Assembly (NCBI GenBank): GCA_016859345.1
Contig: CM029121.1
Location: forward strand, 27,601,527-27,665,526
DNA: 64,000 bases
Direction of reading: 5' to 3'
From: Istiophorus platypterus
Lineage: Eukaryota > Chordata > Actinopteri > Istiophoriformes > Istiophoridae
Part shown: piece after piece, positions 10,757 to 22,040 of the stretch
Layout: each line of letters opens with the position of its first letter
How positions within the stretch are numbered: position 1 is the first letter of the stretch
Program-made: the position numbers and the translations under genes
Notes under the pieces: generated by a model
What the model saw: the letters and a program-made list of their open reading frames with translations, nothing else
Databases searched by the model: none
Told to the model about the DNA's origin: nothing

Positions 10757-12162
10757 CTGAAGGAGACGGAACAAAAACCCGAACCATGAAACGCATTCGG
10801 AGCGACGGCACCTAAACACCTTCGCCGTTTTTAAGGACACACGCCCTCGTGGTTTTGAGGTTCCTGAAACTCAGCTGCCAACAGCAAGCATTAAAACATT
10901 CTGGGAGGAAATTTCAGTGATTTTTGTGAATGTAACTAATAGTAAACATAAGTCAGACTTTATGCTGCATCGGTTCAAAGTCCCCGCATGCGATTACTGG
11001 GATTTTAGCGAAGACTGAAGCTCCGTTCTGACTGAATATGTCATCATACGTCCGAGGACTATGCTGCTCCGAGGACTCTCAGTTATGAAGCCCTTTATTT
11101 GACCGAACCTAGAGGACAGAACCAGCACGTCCTCGGAGTCGCATGCAACAATGGAAGTTGATTTGTCTTTTGGTCAAAATGTTTTCTTGTTTTTCTACTT
11201 TTCTCTTTTTCCAAGTGAAATATCTTTAATTCTCTTCTTCTTTTTACGCATTGTTTCTTTCATCATTACAAAAAATTCTTATGAACTCCCTACAACCCCA
11301 GAGCATTTATAATAACAGGGGATATTGGAGACAATGTCCTTTCGGTCACTGTCCTGCTGGACTGTTGTTTCGCCGTTTATAGTGACCTTATTTCATCTTC
11401 CATGGCTGTTAAGTTACCATAGGATGAAAATGCCTCTTTTTTATTTAAGGAGGTAAACATTTCAGTCTGTAAGTATTTTGCCTACATGAAGGTTTGATTA
11501 TTGTATAAAAGCTTATCTCCACACTCTAGTTATGAGAGACTGTATGAAGAATACTGGAGGTCAGGAAAGGTCAGGGAAAGGTCATGAAAGGTCAGGAGGG
11601 TTATGTGTTTCACACTATGTCTTGCATGTTGTTTGCATGTTGTTTGTATGTTTTTGGTATGTTGCAGCTGCTGCACTGACCAGGGGAGCGTCTTTTAACT
11701 CCTTCCCATCCCCTTGTTATATTTAATAAATTCCTGCTTTGTGAGATTTATTGCACATTTTGTAAGAAGAAAAAGAAAAATTGAGTGTTTACTTTCACCA
11801 AAAGTCATAAAAATAAACAATCCTGCGTAATTTTGGCAACTGGTGTCTCTTTCACCTATTGAAGATAAATTGGGTTAGTGGTTGAAAAGACTGTAGCGGT
11901 TTTATATTCAATAATCTATAACCTACTATCTCTAATTTTTATTATGAGATGTTGGAGGGAATTTGTTGCAATTTTGTCAATTTTTTTTGGGGGGGGGGGG
12001 TAAAAATACACAAAACACAAAACACATTGCTCAATAGTGCACGACACAGAAAACGGGTGTAAGTTATTATTTCATTATTTTAGTTTGTGATGTCCATGTT
12101 GCCCCCCACACACACACACATCACCGACATCACTACGGCAGCAGACTCCCCGTGTGTCCTAC
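10757..12162 (-). other. Intron 1 of the ferritin-like gene
   Basis: A 1406-nt intron with GTAGGA donor and CTTCAG acceptor. AT-rich, with a poly-G run at about 11989-12000 and a short CA tract near 12105-12120. Nothing coding is supported. Confidence 0.85.
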
Positions 12163-12342
12163 CAGAGCCCGCAGCCTGTACTCTCCGTCCCGCAGCAGGC
12201 CGCTCACCCCGCACAGAGCCTCCTCCACGGCGGCCGGCAGGTTGTGCCTGGCCCGCCGGACGCCGCCGCCGCCCGCAGCGCTGCGGTGCGCCCCGCACGC
12301 CGGCAGGCTGCTCCTCAGCCTCTTCTCCGCAGGCTCGGCCAT
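12163..12342 (-). CDS. Ferritin-like protein, exon 1 (residues 1-60)
   Basis: Sixty codons from an ATG with A at -3 and G at +4, ending in phase 0 at donor GTAGGA (12162-12157). Residues 1-31 are an Ala/Gly/Arg-rich extension, about 22 residues longer than ferritin H. From Arg32 (RHNLPAAVEEALCGV...) the sequence aligns ungapped with ferritin helix A (RQNYHQDSEAAINRQ...). The ferroxidase Glu27 and Tyr34 positions are Leu50 and Leu57. With exons 2 and 3 the protein is 205 residues, close to the usual ferritin H length plus the extension. The N-terminus shows no clear hydrophobic signal peptide; its Arg-rich, acid-poor character is loosely like a mitochondrial presequence, but residues 3 and 6 are acidic, so localisation is undecided. 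Neighbouring myod1 lies downstream in the same direction. Confidence 0.9.
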
Positions 12343-12600
12343 GGTCCGGAGAACCGCCGAGCTCCGGAACGGACGCGGTCCGGACCCGACGCGACGCGAC
12401 GCGGTGGCGGGACCGCGGCGTTAAAGCTCCAGGAAACGAACGTCTCTCCGCGGCCGAACCGAGCCGCGGCGGAGGATAAATTTAGCCCCGGTCGCATCGA
12501 CTGTTTCCCGGTCAGCTGCTCGAGTTCATCCGGGGCGCCCGGGCTCGGAGCTGCAGACGTGAAAAACGATGAAAGTCATAAAACAGAAATAATATTCACA
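12343..12600 (-). promoter_or_regulatory. CpG-rich 5' region of the ferritin-like gene
   Basis: Dense CpG and GC sequence immediately upstream of the ferritin-like ATG, consistent with a CpG-island promoter. A weak AT box (TAAATTTATCC on the minus strand, about 12484-12474) lies about 135 nt upstream of the ATG. No CAGTGN hexaloop flanked by complementary arms is seen in 12343-12600, so a 5' iron-responsive element is not evident. The transcription start is unknown. Confidence 0.45.
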
Positions 12601-14643
12601 TCAGCATCACTGAAGACTGACCGAGGTCCAGCCCGAAATGGGGAAAAAGCCTTTCCTGTTGTTAAATTCTCATTTATTGAGACTTAATCTTTATAATTAA
12701 ACATCAGAAACCAGACCTTTCCAGCTGCTACTTAACACCATAAGTCATAAAGCTCAGATTCACTCTGAAGTTATTCAGATATGTTGTAAAAAAGAATAAA
12801 CCAGCTTGTCCTCTCGTTCCCTTTTGTCCCGTCAGGAGGATTCTCTGAGTCCAGCTCAGTGTCTCGGATTCAGATGGGACCAGAACCGGTGGCTCACTGT
12901 AAATGTTCACTGTGAACGAGTTTTGTGGCTGATACAACATCTGGAGAAAAAAAAAAATTGTGATAATAATCACCTGTTATTCAGACTTTTATGCTGTGAT
13001 ATTGAAATATTTTGAATAAAATCATTCCAAGCCCCTTAATCGGGCTGTTTTAGAATTAATTTATTATCGTCTGACTCCAGGCCAGCATCTGAGCAGCCGT
13101 GTGATGTCGAACCATCGCTGTTATGATTCTCCTGGACAAACCTAACAACTGACGCTGTCTCTAAAGACATTTTAATGTGTTTTTAGTCAAAGTGTCATGA
13201 AATCTTTTTGCAGACATTGATGGTCCAAATGGGATGAATCCTACTAACTGTGGTCACATCTACCTGATGGTCGGGTGCCATTCACCACCTGACCACCAGA
13301 TGCCCTCAGACTTTTCCTCCATTGCGTATCACCTGACCCTTTCCCCGCACACCTGCACACCTGTTCCCACTTCCCCATCAGTCCTGTGAGTGTTTGTACC
13401 AGGACCTTTTACCTGTCTACTGCCCCACAAGCTTTGCGCCTGTGTGTTCCTGAAAGTTTTTCTACCATCTGACAGTGAACTTTCCACTGTTCCTGATCCG
13501 CATTCGGGTTCTCCAGAGGCCAGAGCCGGAACCGGGTCTAAATTTCAATGTACCCAAACCAGGAACTGATTTTACTGTTGAGGCTGATCGGTGTACATGT
13601 GACACTGTCGTAATATGGACTTTAGGTGATCCAACCCTACACTATCACTGGTCAGCCAGCCGTCATTAGCTGTTTCTCCTCAGTGGACTCTGGTTCAGAG
13701 TTGACCACCCCCCCAAGTTCTTCCTCCCTCTCCTGTTTCAGCTCAGCTCCTTGAGGCAGGATGAGTGACGGGAGGGGCTGGACGCTCCCCGGGGGGTCAA
13801 CTGGTCCAGGATGGAAGAAAGGGCCAGCTCTAACCCTTGACACGACCCCCCCACCGGGCCCCCTCGCTCACCCTCAGTCACCTCAGTAATCACCTGGGCT
13901 GGACCTTGCTGTAACAGATTGGAGGACAGATGCGTGGACGGGGGGGTCTGTCAGCTTCCACCAGGTGATGCTGGGCCAGGGGGCCCGGAAGAAGACCGGA
14001 CGCTGCAACACATCCATATGTGCTAATGCTGCACTCTTCACCGCTGCTGTCACGGATTATCCACCCCTGGTGTGTGTGTGTGTGTGTGTGTGTGGGGGGG
14101 GGGGTGCCAGCGATAGTATTTCATGTCCAAAATCTGGAAAAACCTACAACCACTTTGGGCCCAACAATTCCTCTAATTTAGACGGTAAAATACATCGTTC
14201 ATAGCTTTGCGCCATTTTGATCCAACCAGACATGTTTTCTGATCCAACGCCACCATCAAGGGAACAGTGTCGTTTGTCTTTACCTTAAAAAAACAAAAAA
14301 AAAGGTACAAAGCACCTGGGTCTTGGTTTTTATGGTGTGACGATGCTCTGGTGAAGCTTCGGTCAGGTCTAGGGAAGGATCATGGGTTGGGTCACAAGGA
14401 ATACTTTGTTGAGGTCAGTGGACATTTGTTTTCATGGTTGCATTAACAAACGTGGTTAAGGTCATAAAACAATCATGGTCATGTTTTTTGTTTTTTGTTT
14501 TTTTTAAATATTGACCATCCATTAGAAACAATACTTTGACATTTTGTTCATCCTACCTTGAACCTACGTATGTGTCCTATGCCGTCCTGAGCATTTATAC
14601 CTCAGCGTCGTCATCTCACTGCAGTTACAAACCAGTATTTGCC
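12601..14643. other. Gene-poor interval, no supported genes
   Basis: Unique-looking sequence with C/G runs, a (GT)n tract running into a G run at about 14073-14103, and remnants that may be old retroelement sequence (about 13200-13560). Open frames here have no recognisable domains. Confidence 0.5.
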
Positions 14644-14998
14644 AGTGGCCTTCATATGCCACCGTGTTGAGGTTCTTAGTTTTCCACCATTTTTGTTGGC
14701 ATCACTTCGAAACAATGGTGATTGAATGGCCTGATGGAGCTGATAAGATATTGAACAGCAGTTTTTAGTTTACTGGAAACGAAAGAAGACATGGGAGGAG
14801 ATGGTCTGTACGATGGCGGCAAAGAAGAGGGAGAAGCAGGAGATGAGATTCTACCGAGCCGACCAACCTGCGTCGCCATGACGCAGTTACATTTTTTGCG
14901 AGGAGCATGTCAGGCTATGGTGACGGCTAAAGCGTAAGGTACATTTCTAAGCTCTAGGTTCAAAGTAGGTTCAACACAGAAGCATTAAGTGGCCTTTA
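14644..14998. mobile_element. Inverted-repeat element, family H (copy 2)
   Basis: The left end is GTGGCCTTCATATGCCACCG. The right end, in reverse complement, is AAAGGCCACTTAATGCTTCT. Internal phrases TTGAACAGCAGTTTT and GTACGATGGCGGCAAAG match copy 4 (40238-40538), and the AACGAAAGA..GACAT segment is shared. Confidence 0.6.
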
Positions 14999-15224
14999 GA
15001 CGTGAAATACAATCTGGCATGTCCAGTTTAACCATTAGGTCCGTGAGTCTGAAGGTCTATCAGTGATACCTGGCTGAGGATTTAACAACCCTGAAAGTTG
15101 CCACGCTGGCAATTGCTCAACACCTCGGTACATTTCTGCACAGACATGCTGCTGTCCTCACTCTGAGAGTTCACGAAACAAGCGCTGACTTGTCCGGCGT
15201 TGGAACAACGCACCAGCGGAGACG

Positions 15225-15280
15225 ACCACCCGCCACCCGCCACCCGCCACCCGCCACCCGCCACCCACCACCCACCACCC
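15225..15280. repeat. (CCACCCG)n minisatellite
   Basis: About eight 7-bp units, the last two or three carrying CCACCCA. The frames through it give the repeated Gly/Trp/Arg/Val peptides of the minus-strand reading and are not coding. Confidence 0.93.
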
Positions 15281-15939
15281 TGCAGCGAGTTCCCCAGCTA
15301 TGGGTTAGCGGCTGAGAGTCGAACCTCACTTCGAGCACGGGCTGAAACGGGTCCGTGGCGCTGAGCACCGAAAACGGCCCGGCGCTTAAAGCTGTTGTCT
15401 GGTCACGGTAGTGATCCTGTTTATTTATTGTCTGATTTAGATATTTTTTAAAAATTCCAGTTTGAGTTCTTTTGTCACAATTAAAACCTTTGGCTTCAAA
15501 ACAAAAAAAGGGTTTAGCTGAAAAACATCTTTAATATTCTCAGTGTGATATAGAAAACGTATAGTTTGTATCAAAGAGAATCAGGTTTTGCCTCTGCGAG
15601 ACGAGTCGATCAGTACTAGCCTACTGTCTTGGTGTCACTCAAATGCAAACTGAGAATGTGCCTGGTATAGAATTATTAAATGACACCGTGAAGATTATTT
15701 GCTTTTCATTTTACTTATGTTTTTCACCCCGTTAACGGAGAAGTAAAGTCAGTGAAAAGTGAAAGATGGTTGCGATGGGTTATTATTTTCGGAAATGTTT
15801 TTACTGGTGCCTGGTTTGGATTTCGACGAACGGTCCAATAGTTCCCAGTGAGTATCGGATCAGATTTTTGCTAAAAAGATGGAGCTGAAAAAATGAAAGA
15901 GAAGCTGCTCTTACTCGCTCTTTCACCAGGTGAACCTAG

Positions 15940-16110
15940 AGTGTTGCTGTAGCCCCTACGCCGGAGGCTACACCTCCTGCCTCACCTACCTCTGTGGTGA
16001 CGCAGACTGTAAGAGCTGTGATTGGTCGTCTTGGTAACATCACCTTTCCAATTTCTCCTTCTTCTTCACCACCTTTGTCTCCTTTGTAACCTTGTCTGTT
16101 CAGGTCTTAT
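15940..16110. mobile_element. Family H fragment
   Basis: The phrase AGAGCTGTGATTGGTCG followed by CTTCTCC-type sequence matches the interior of the 9759-10125 copy. Both ends are eroded. Confidence 0.45.
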
Positions 16111-16326
16111 AAAGTCAGCAGCGTCTCAATCTATCGGCTTCACTTTTTCTTCTTTCTTTTTTTTTTTTACTCTGAAGTTGAGGAATTTTCCTTCTGTCTC
16201 TAAACGACGAGTTTATGATCCTCTGCTCCTCCACTCTGACACTGGTTTGTATCTTCTTCCACAGCTGAGCTTCAGATGACAGGACACTGTGACACATTGT
16301 TAAACCCCCCCATAATGCCCTGTGAT

Positions 16327-16336
16327 ACACACACAA

Positions 16337-16369
<33 letters not shown>

Positions 16370-16397
16370 AACACACGCACACACACACACACACACA
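16327..16397. repeat. (CA)n microsatellite, interrupted
   Basis: CA dinucleotides with several AAACA interruptions over about 70 bp, followed 54 bp later by a separate (GTT)8 tract at 16451-16474. Confidence 0.95.
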
Positions 16398-16755
16398 GTC
16401 CGTCCATGTGCTGCAGCTGTCAACAGAAATTTGAAGCTCCACTCAGACACTGTTGTTGTTGTTGTTGTTGTTGTCCATCTGAACTAAACAACTTAAAGTC
16501 CACAGCTTTGTGGACACAGTTGACAAACGATACAGGTTTTGTAATTAAAATGAACAGCAACAGAATTAAACAAAACTTTTTGGTGATGTAGTCATTTATA
16601 CCTGCAGGTATGAGCTGACACTGAACTGATATAATTTACATCCTGACAGTTTCATAAAACCTCAAACAGAAAAATAAAGTATCACATGGTCGAAACAACA
16701 TTCACACTGTTAATAGTGAAAACCTGAATATGAAGCATGTTAAAGTGGATTTTAA

Positions 16756-17166
16756 AGGTGCCACATGTAAGTTTTTGCTATTGCTACATAGCCAACATTA
16801 GCATTAACAGCTGGTTACTCAGCAGTCTAGAAAAAACATTTTTAGTTCAGCATCAAACCTTATTTCCTTAATCACCAGGAGCTTTTCTTCAGCGTTTGAA
16901 AGCAACGTTGAATCTGGTTTGTTTCTATTTCTATCACTTCTTTTCTCCTAATGAAGTTAGCATGCTAACCAGCTAGCCCTGCTAATAGTGAGTCACTGTC
17001 GCGCCCAGTCTGTCCTGGGTCCAACATGAGAGGACGGAGACGTAGCTCTGCCCAGAGGACGTAATCTAACCTGTTGTCTTGTCAACGCAACAATGGCTGA
17101 AGCTTTCGGTGCATAAACATGTCTTAATGCTAACTTTGGCTATGTAGCAATAACAAAAACATATAA
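16756..17166. mobile_element. Terminal-inverted-repeat element, family M (copy 1)
   Basis: The left arm GTTTTTGCTATTGCTACATA followed by GCCAACATTAGCATTAA is mirrored at 17129-17165; in reverse complement the right arm reads GTTTTTGTTATTGCTACATA then GCCAAAGTTAGCATTAA. The arms match at about 34 of 37 positions. The ~390-bp element has no coding capacity. It is a MITE-like non-autonomous DNA transposon. A second copy lacking most of the right arm is at 22826-23176. Confidence 0.75.
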
Positions 17167-17944
17167 AAAAACAAAGAGTGGTATCGATCTTCTCCTCCTT
17201 GTCCGTCACAAAGGGAATAATGCCTACTTTTTGGATTTCACACAGCTGAATAACACACTTGCTAACTGAGTACAAACGTCACCCAAAGACGCTAATGGGA
17301 AGTGTCTGGATACACTATGTTGTTTTATTAAATTCAGCCCAAACGTCACTCTGTGTACAAGCTAAATTTCACAGTAAAGTTGAATTTGAAGAACATTTTT
17401 TCTGTAGAACCAGAACATTGTATAAGAGTTATAAGGCCCCATCAGAGTGTCATCCAATGTTTTCTTATGATGAGGCAACGGGTCATGTATCATAATCTAT
17501 ATATAGTAGGATAATGTACACAAATAATATATTTTCATTTACGTGATGCATTCAAATATGCAAAAAAGACACAGGACAAGTAATAACAATACACCATAAT
17601 TTCCAATTATTTTACAGCATATGTTGATTTACACTTGACGTAAATTTACGCAGGACTTAACTAAATAGATTTACATAAAGATGTATGGATCTCCTGCACA
17701 TAAATACAGGGTTGTTGGTATAGAAATCGGTTGTTAAATAATGTGACAAAACGGTGTCTTCAAATAATGATACAAAATAATACATGTAAATGTATATGAA
17801 AAGATAAATTAATACACCACAACATTGTGTACAAATTATTATATTTATTTAAAGTTCTATATAAAGAAAACAGCATCATTTGTATACAGATAAACACAAA
17901 ATGATAACAAGACAGGACTCGTAAATACTGTATGTGAGACTGGA

Positions 17945-17987
<43 letters not shown>

Positions 17988-18157
17988 AAACACACGAAGC
18001 ACTTCATAAACCCAAAATGTGCAGACTGAGAGGTGTTGGCCTTCACACCTGCTGCCTGCTGTAAACCACCAACACTACAACGACTACATTGTCCTACGCT
18101 GGTGGCAGATTACATTACACACACGCAGACAGACACACACATGGTCAGACACACACA

Positions 18158-18228
<71 letters not shown>

Positions 18229-20194
18229 AGGGGGTGGATTAGCCTGGAACAACAGAGAAACAGATTTATTGCCGTGCAGACAGTTGTGTGGTTTGTTGTG
18301 TTTGTGGACTGAGGACTGAGTCCAGATCGAACCGACTATTAGTATATGACAATGGACTCACACTTTGTGCTGAGATCTTTGTGCTTTTATTCTAAAACAC
18401 TTATGTGGGTTTGAATCCAGCTCAGCATCAACTTCTCTCTGTCTTTCTCCACTAACTGTCTAAAAAAATGCCAAGAAATAAGTTTTTATCTCTGTTTTGT
18501 TTCTGAGGATGTGGCTGTCTGTCATGATTTATATCAGCAGATATTCAAAGAAGTTTATTCTAATTCATTGTTTATGGGTGCAAGTTTAATCAAGATATTG
18601 TTTCAAATTTTTATTAAATTTTTTATTTTCTTTATCTATTAAAAGTACCTAAAAAATCAGTGGATAAAGTTTAAAATCTCTGGAGCTCAGCACGTTTTCT
18701 ACTGGTCCATTGAGTCTGTGTGATCTTGAGACACCAGCTGTGTCTGAGTGTTTGTTTTCATCTCAGGCTGCGACTGATCCCTGAACTCATCGTGGGCTCC
18801 CGTCCACAGTTTGCTTTTAATGAACATGGCTCAGGGTCAGATGAGGTCATTGCTAGCATAAAGCACTTCATCAGTCACATTTGAAGTCTAAGGGTTTTTC
18901 TTTTTTCTTTTCTTTTTTCCAGTTTTATCTTGGAGCCAGGCTAGCAGTTTCCACCCGATGCCAGTCTTTGTGCTAAGCTAGGCTAAACTCTCTGTAGTGG
19001 CCTGATTATAAGACTGAACTGCCATTTTCTTTTCAACATCATTATTCAGTCTAAGATTGTGTTAAACCTGCAATAACTATTTTGTAGGCCACTTGTTTTA
19101 ATCCGATTTGAGTAGCCGATGTGTTGAACTTATTAGCAAACAGCTGCTTATCTCTGCATCCAGCTGTCACAGAGAAACATGATCATTTATCCGGGGTGGC
19201 GTCCAGATAAAGTCCAGTACTCCCTCTTCTTTTAGCTCTGGCTTTGGTCTCCACCAGCTCCTGAGGGAAACCTGAGGCACTTTAGCTGCTAAACGCTTGG
19301 CTAAGTTCACCAGCTGAGACTCTGATTGTGTCCGTCTGTTAGTGGATGGTGACTTTTTTTAAAGCTGTTTTTCTGGAAAACATCTGCCCCTCTGCTGGGC
19401 TGGAAACGAAACAACGCTATGAAATTGGCGAGAACAAACTGAATAGAGGAAACAACAAGCTGGAATTCGTCGTGGTGCCGAGGGGAGCCTCATTCATTCC
19501 AGATGAAGTCCATTGTCTGCGTTGAGGTTTTTCAACAATTTAACTTCTGCAACAAGTGAGCAAAGCCAGAGAATGAAAAGCATCAAACTCGTCCGTACAG
19601 TGTGTCATTGATTCAAGGTCAAGAGTTGGCCCATCAAACAATCGTGTCACCAGAGCCAGGCTCATAAACCGTGTTGTGGTTCTGCAGCTTTCTGTTCCCT
19701 GTAGTCGTACATATTCGACCTTGTAGGAAACACACTGAGCCCTCAGTCCGACGTTTTATCCGGAGGAGGATCCCAGCGGACCTGGGAACGCCGCCTCTCA
19801 TTTTGAATTCCTGTCTCTCATCACATGACCCCCGGCTTATAAATACGTCCCCGCCCTGGGCTCACGTCAGGCCTCATGTCTTCAACAGCTGGTCCCCTCA
19901 AAACAGAACAAGAACAGACCCCCCCCCGCGGGGGAAACGAGGAACCATCCACATCGCGCGTCTGATGCCCACCGCGCCTCGTGAATGAGTTCATCCGGTT
20001 GTAAAGTTGCGAGGAAGATTCGCAGTCAACCGTTTGTACCAGCGTCTTCCTGTACAGGTTTGACCTTGAGATGTCGTCAGCTACGGGCTCGTCTTGTTTT
20101 TATCCAAACATTGTGTTGCAGGATTATAGGTGCTGAAGTGCTGAAGAAATTTGAAACACTTTACTGTTCTTCTAAGAATTTTTTACAGAGTAAT
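17167..20194. other. Gene-poor interval with two CA tracts
   Basis: AT-rich left part with (CA)n at 17945-17985 and a longer (CA)n at 18149-18222. Dispersed-repeat phrases of the GCTAAGCTAGGCTAA type occur at about 18930-18990. A TATAAATA motif in GC-rich context is at 19838-19845. No coding exon can be supported. Confidence 0.5.
18149..18222. repeat. (CA)n microsatellite
   Basis: About 36 nearly uninterrupted CA units. A shorter CA tract lies 160 bp to the left at 17945-17985. Confidence 0.97.
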
Positions 20195-20385
20195 GTCTAT
20201 GGGCAACTAGCGCTGTGTGGTACCGTCACCGCAAGACCCCTGGGAAACAGATTCGATCCCTGGCTTCGGCTGAAGCTCCTGTCGTTGGCGAAGCGCCGAA
20301 GGCCGCGTTGCTCCCGGTGGTTGGGTGAACAGGGGTAAACTGTGAAGCCCTTTGGATAAATGCAGTAAATTGAACATGTTTTTGT
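20195..20385 (+). mobile_element. SINE-like sequence
   Basis: Contains a box-B-like GATTCGATCCC and ends with GTGAAGCCCTTTGGATAAATG, a phrase typical of dispersed teleost repeats whose tails read AAGCGCTTTG...ATAAATGCAG. An old tRNA-derived SINE or related element is likely; the box A region is not convincing. Confidence 0.4.
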
Positions 20386-21218
20386 GTTTGTTTGTTTTTT
20401 AGGTAGATGTAGTATGATGTTTCAGGCACGTGAGATTGAGCGTTTACCGAGGCTGGACCTTAAATAGGGTAAACTTCTCTGCGCTTTCACATCGTGACAG
20501 AAAAGTCCAGCATCTGGGACTTGTTTCCACCAAGTAGCATTCGCATCCTTTGTTCGGCAGGAAATCGAACCGTCATCAGAGAGCTCTTCTAACTAAATGT
20601 TTTGGTAGATGATGCCTGCAGGAAAAACCGGTTCTAATAATCCTGGAGGCCACGATCTGTATTAATATACGGATGGTTAGCCGTTAGCTGTAGCATCAGC
20701 GCAGTTGCTTTCAATAATGTTTGCATGAACCTTAAAACCTGTGGAAAAAAGGTGAGTCCAGGTTAATGGGTGGCTCTTTTTTTGTTGGGCTTCCATGTTC
20801 GTGTTGTGTCCAATTTGAGCGACGTGGAAAGTGACAATAATTTTCTTTAGTACAACACAAATCATGATGATAAAACCCTGAAATATTCCAGTCTACAGAT
20901 GATGTATAACTGTAATGGTTGTGTAATTTTGATGGATTATTTACTTACTATTTCCTTCCTCCAGTGTCATTCACTGAATGTTGTTGTCAGTGATTCATGA
21001 ATTTAATTGTCGAAATGATGATGAGGATTTCACTCTACACGGCCCTTCTGGCTTATATGAATATATGGTGTCTTTTTAAACCTGTGCTGGCTCTGCATTG
21101 TTGTACGCAAGACACAGTAATAAAAATTTAATGAAATGCCTAATATTAGCTGCAGCTGTTGACTCGCTACCAATGCAGTGTATGCAGTGTGTTTTTTTTG
21201 TGTCTCTAATGTTAATCC

Positions 21219-21441
21219 TTAAAGGCCCATTTGTGCTTCTGCTTTGAACCTTCGCCGTAGCCTGATGTCACCTCCCAAAAAATGTAACTACGTGTCGCGG
21301 TGACCAACCAGCGGCTTGGAGATGTAACTGCAGAGCGACATCAATAGAGAAGTATAAATGCTGACGATGGACACTTGTGTGGGCTGCGGCGTGGGGTTGG
21401 CATAGCAGAAGAATAAATCACAGAAAGTAAATCGGCCTTAA
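21219..21441. mobile_element. Inverted-repeat element, related to family H (copy 3)
   Basis: The left end is CCTTAAAGGCCCATTTGTGC, followed by TTCTGCTTTGAACCTTCGCC. The right end is AGCAGAAGAATAAATC...ATCGGCCTTAAG. The ends are complementary (TTAAGGCC / TTCTGC). The internal CCCAAAAAATGTAACTACG matches CCCAAAAAAGCGTGACTACG in copy 1. Confidence 0.6.
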
Positions 21442-21948
21442 GCTCAACTGAGGCCTACTGGGGTGTAAACAGAAACAAAAACCAGTTTGATAAAGCTGGA
21501 GTCACCACAAGTTGATCTTCTCCTGTGAGATCAGATATTTTGGTGGAAAACATTTTGTGAACATTTTTCTGATACGTTCAGTATCAATGTATTTGTATTA
21601 ATAAAATTTCCTTGTTAAATTAATAGAAAACACGATCTGGTCACATATTTTCTTTTTGCAAATTAGTTTTATAAAAATTAAAATTTTCCAGAGACACGGA
21701 TACGTCCTCATCTTAGTTCAAACTTCCATCTGTTCAGGTCCAGTTTCCATAGACTCTGAATTACATGTGTGATAGTGAGCAGTGTTTTTAGACTCAGGAA
21801 ATGTTGACTTCATGTACATAAATTGTAATAGTGACAAAATATCAAGCATCTATTCAGTCAACTTTGGCAACTTTTTTAAATCACAACAAGATCCTTCTTT
21901 GGAATTAAACCAGTCTGGTGTCTCTTTTCAGAGGCCCGATGAGCAGGG

Positions 21949-22040
21949 CCGGCGCTGGCCCAGCGCTGGCCCACCGTTGGCCCACCGTTGGCCCGGCGCT
22001 GGCCCGCCGTTGGCCCGGCGCTGGCCCGCCGTTGGCCTGG
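21949..22040. repeat. 12-bp minisatellite (GGCCCRSCGYTG)
   Basis: About seven copies of a 12-bp GC-rich unit alternating GGCCCACCGTTG, GGCCCGGCGCTG and GGCCCGCCGTTG. Two reading frames cross it, giving HRWP or RRWP repeats, but these arise from the repeat itself. Confidence 0.93.

Larger units (their letters stand above)
15281..16755. other. Gene-poor interval with repeat fragments
   Basis: Holds a family H fragment at 15940-16110, a (CA)n tract at 16327-16397 and a (GTT)n tract at 16451-16474. No gene is seen. Confidence 0.5.

Noticed and set aside
12601..12630. CAGTGA on the minus strand upstream of the ferritin-like gene as an iron-responsive element
   Set aside because: The five bases either side of the loop (GTCTT and TGCTG) do not pair, and the bulged C is not in place.
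15225..15280. (CCACCCG)n as an interstitial telomere-like repeat
   Set aside because: The vertebrate telomere unit is TTAGGG/CCCTAA. This 7-bp unit is unrelated.
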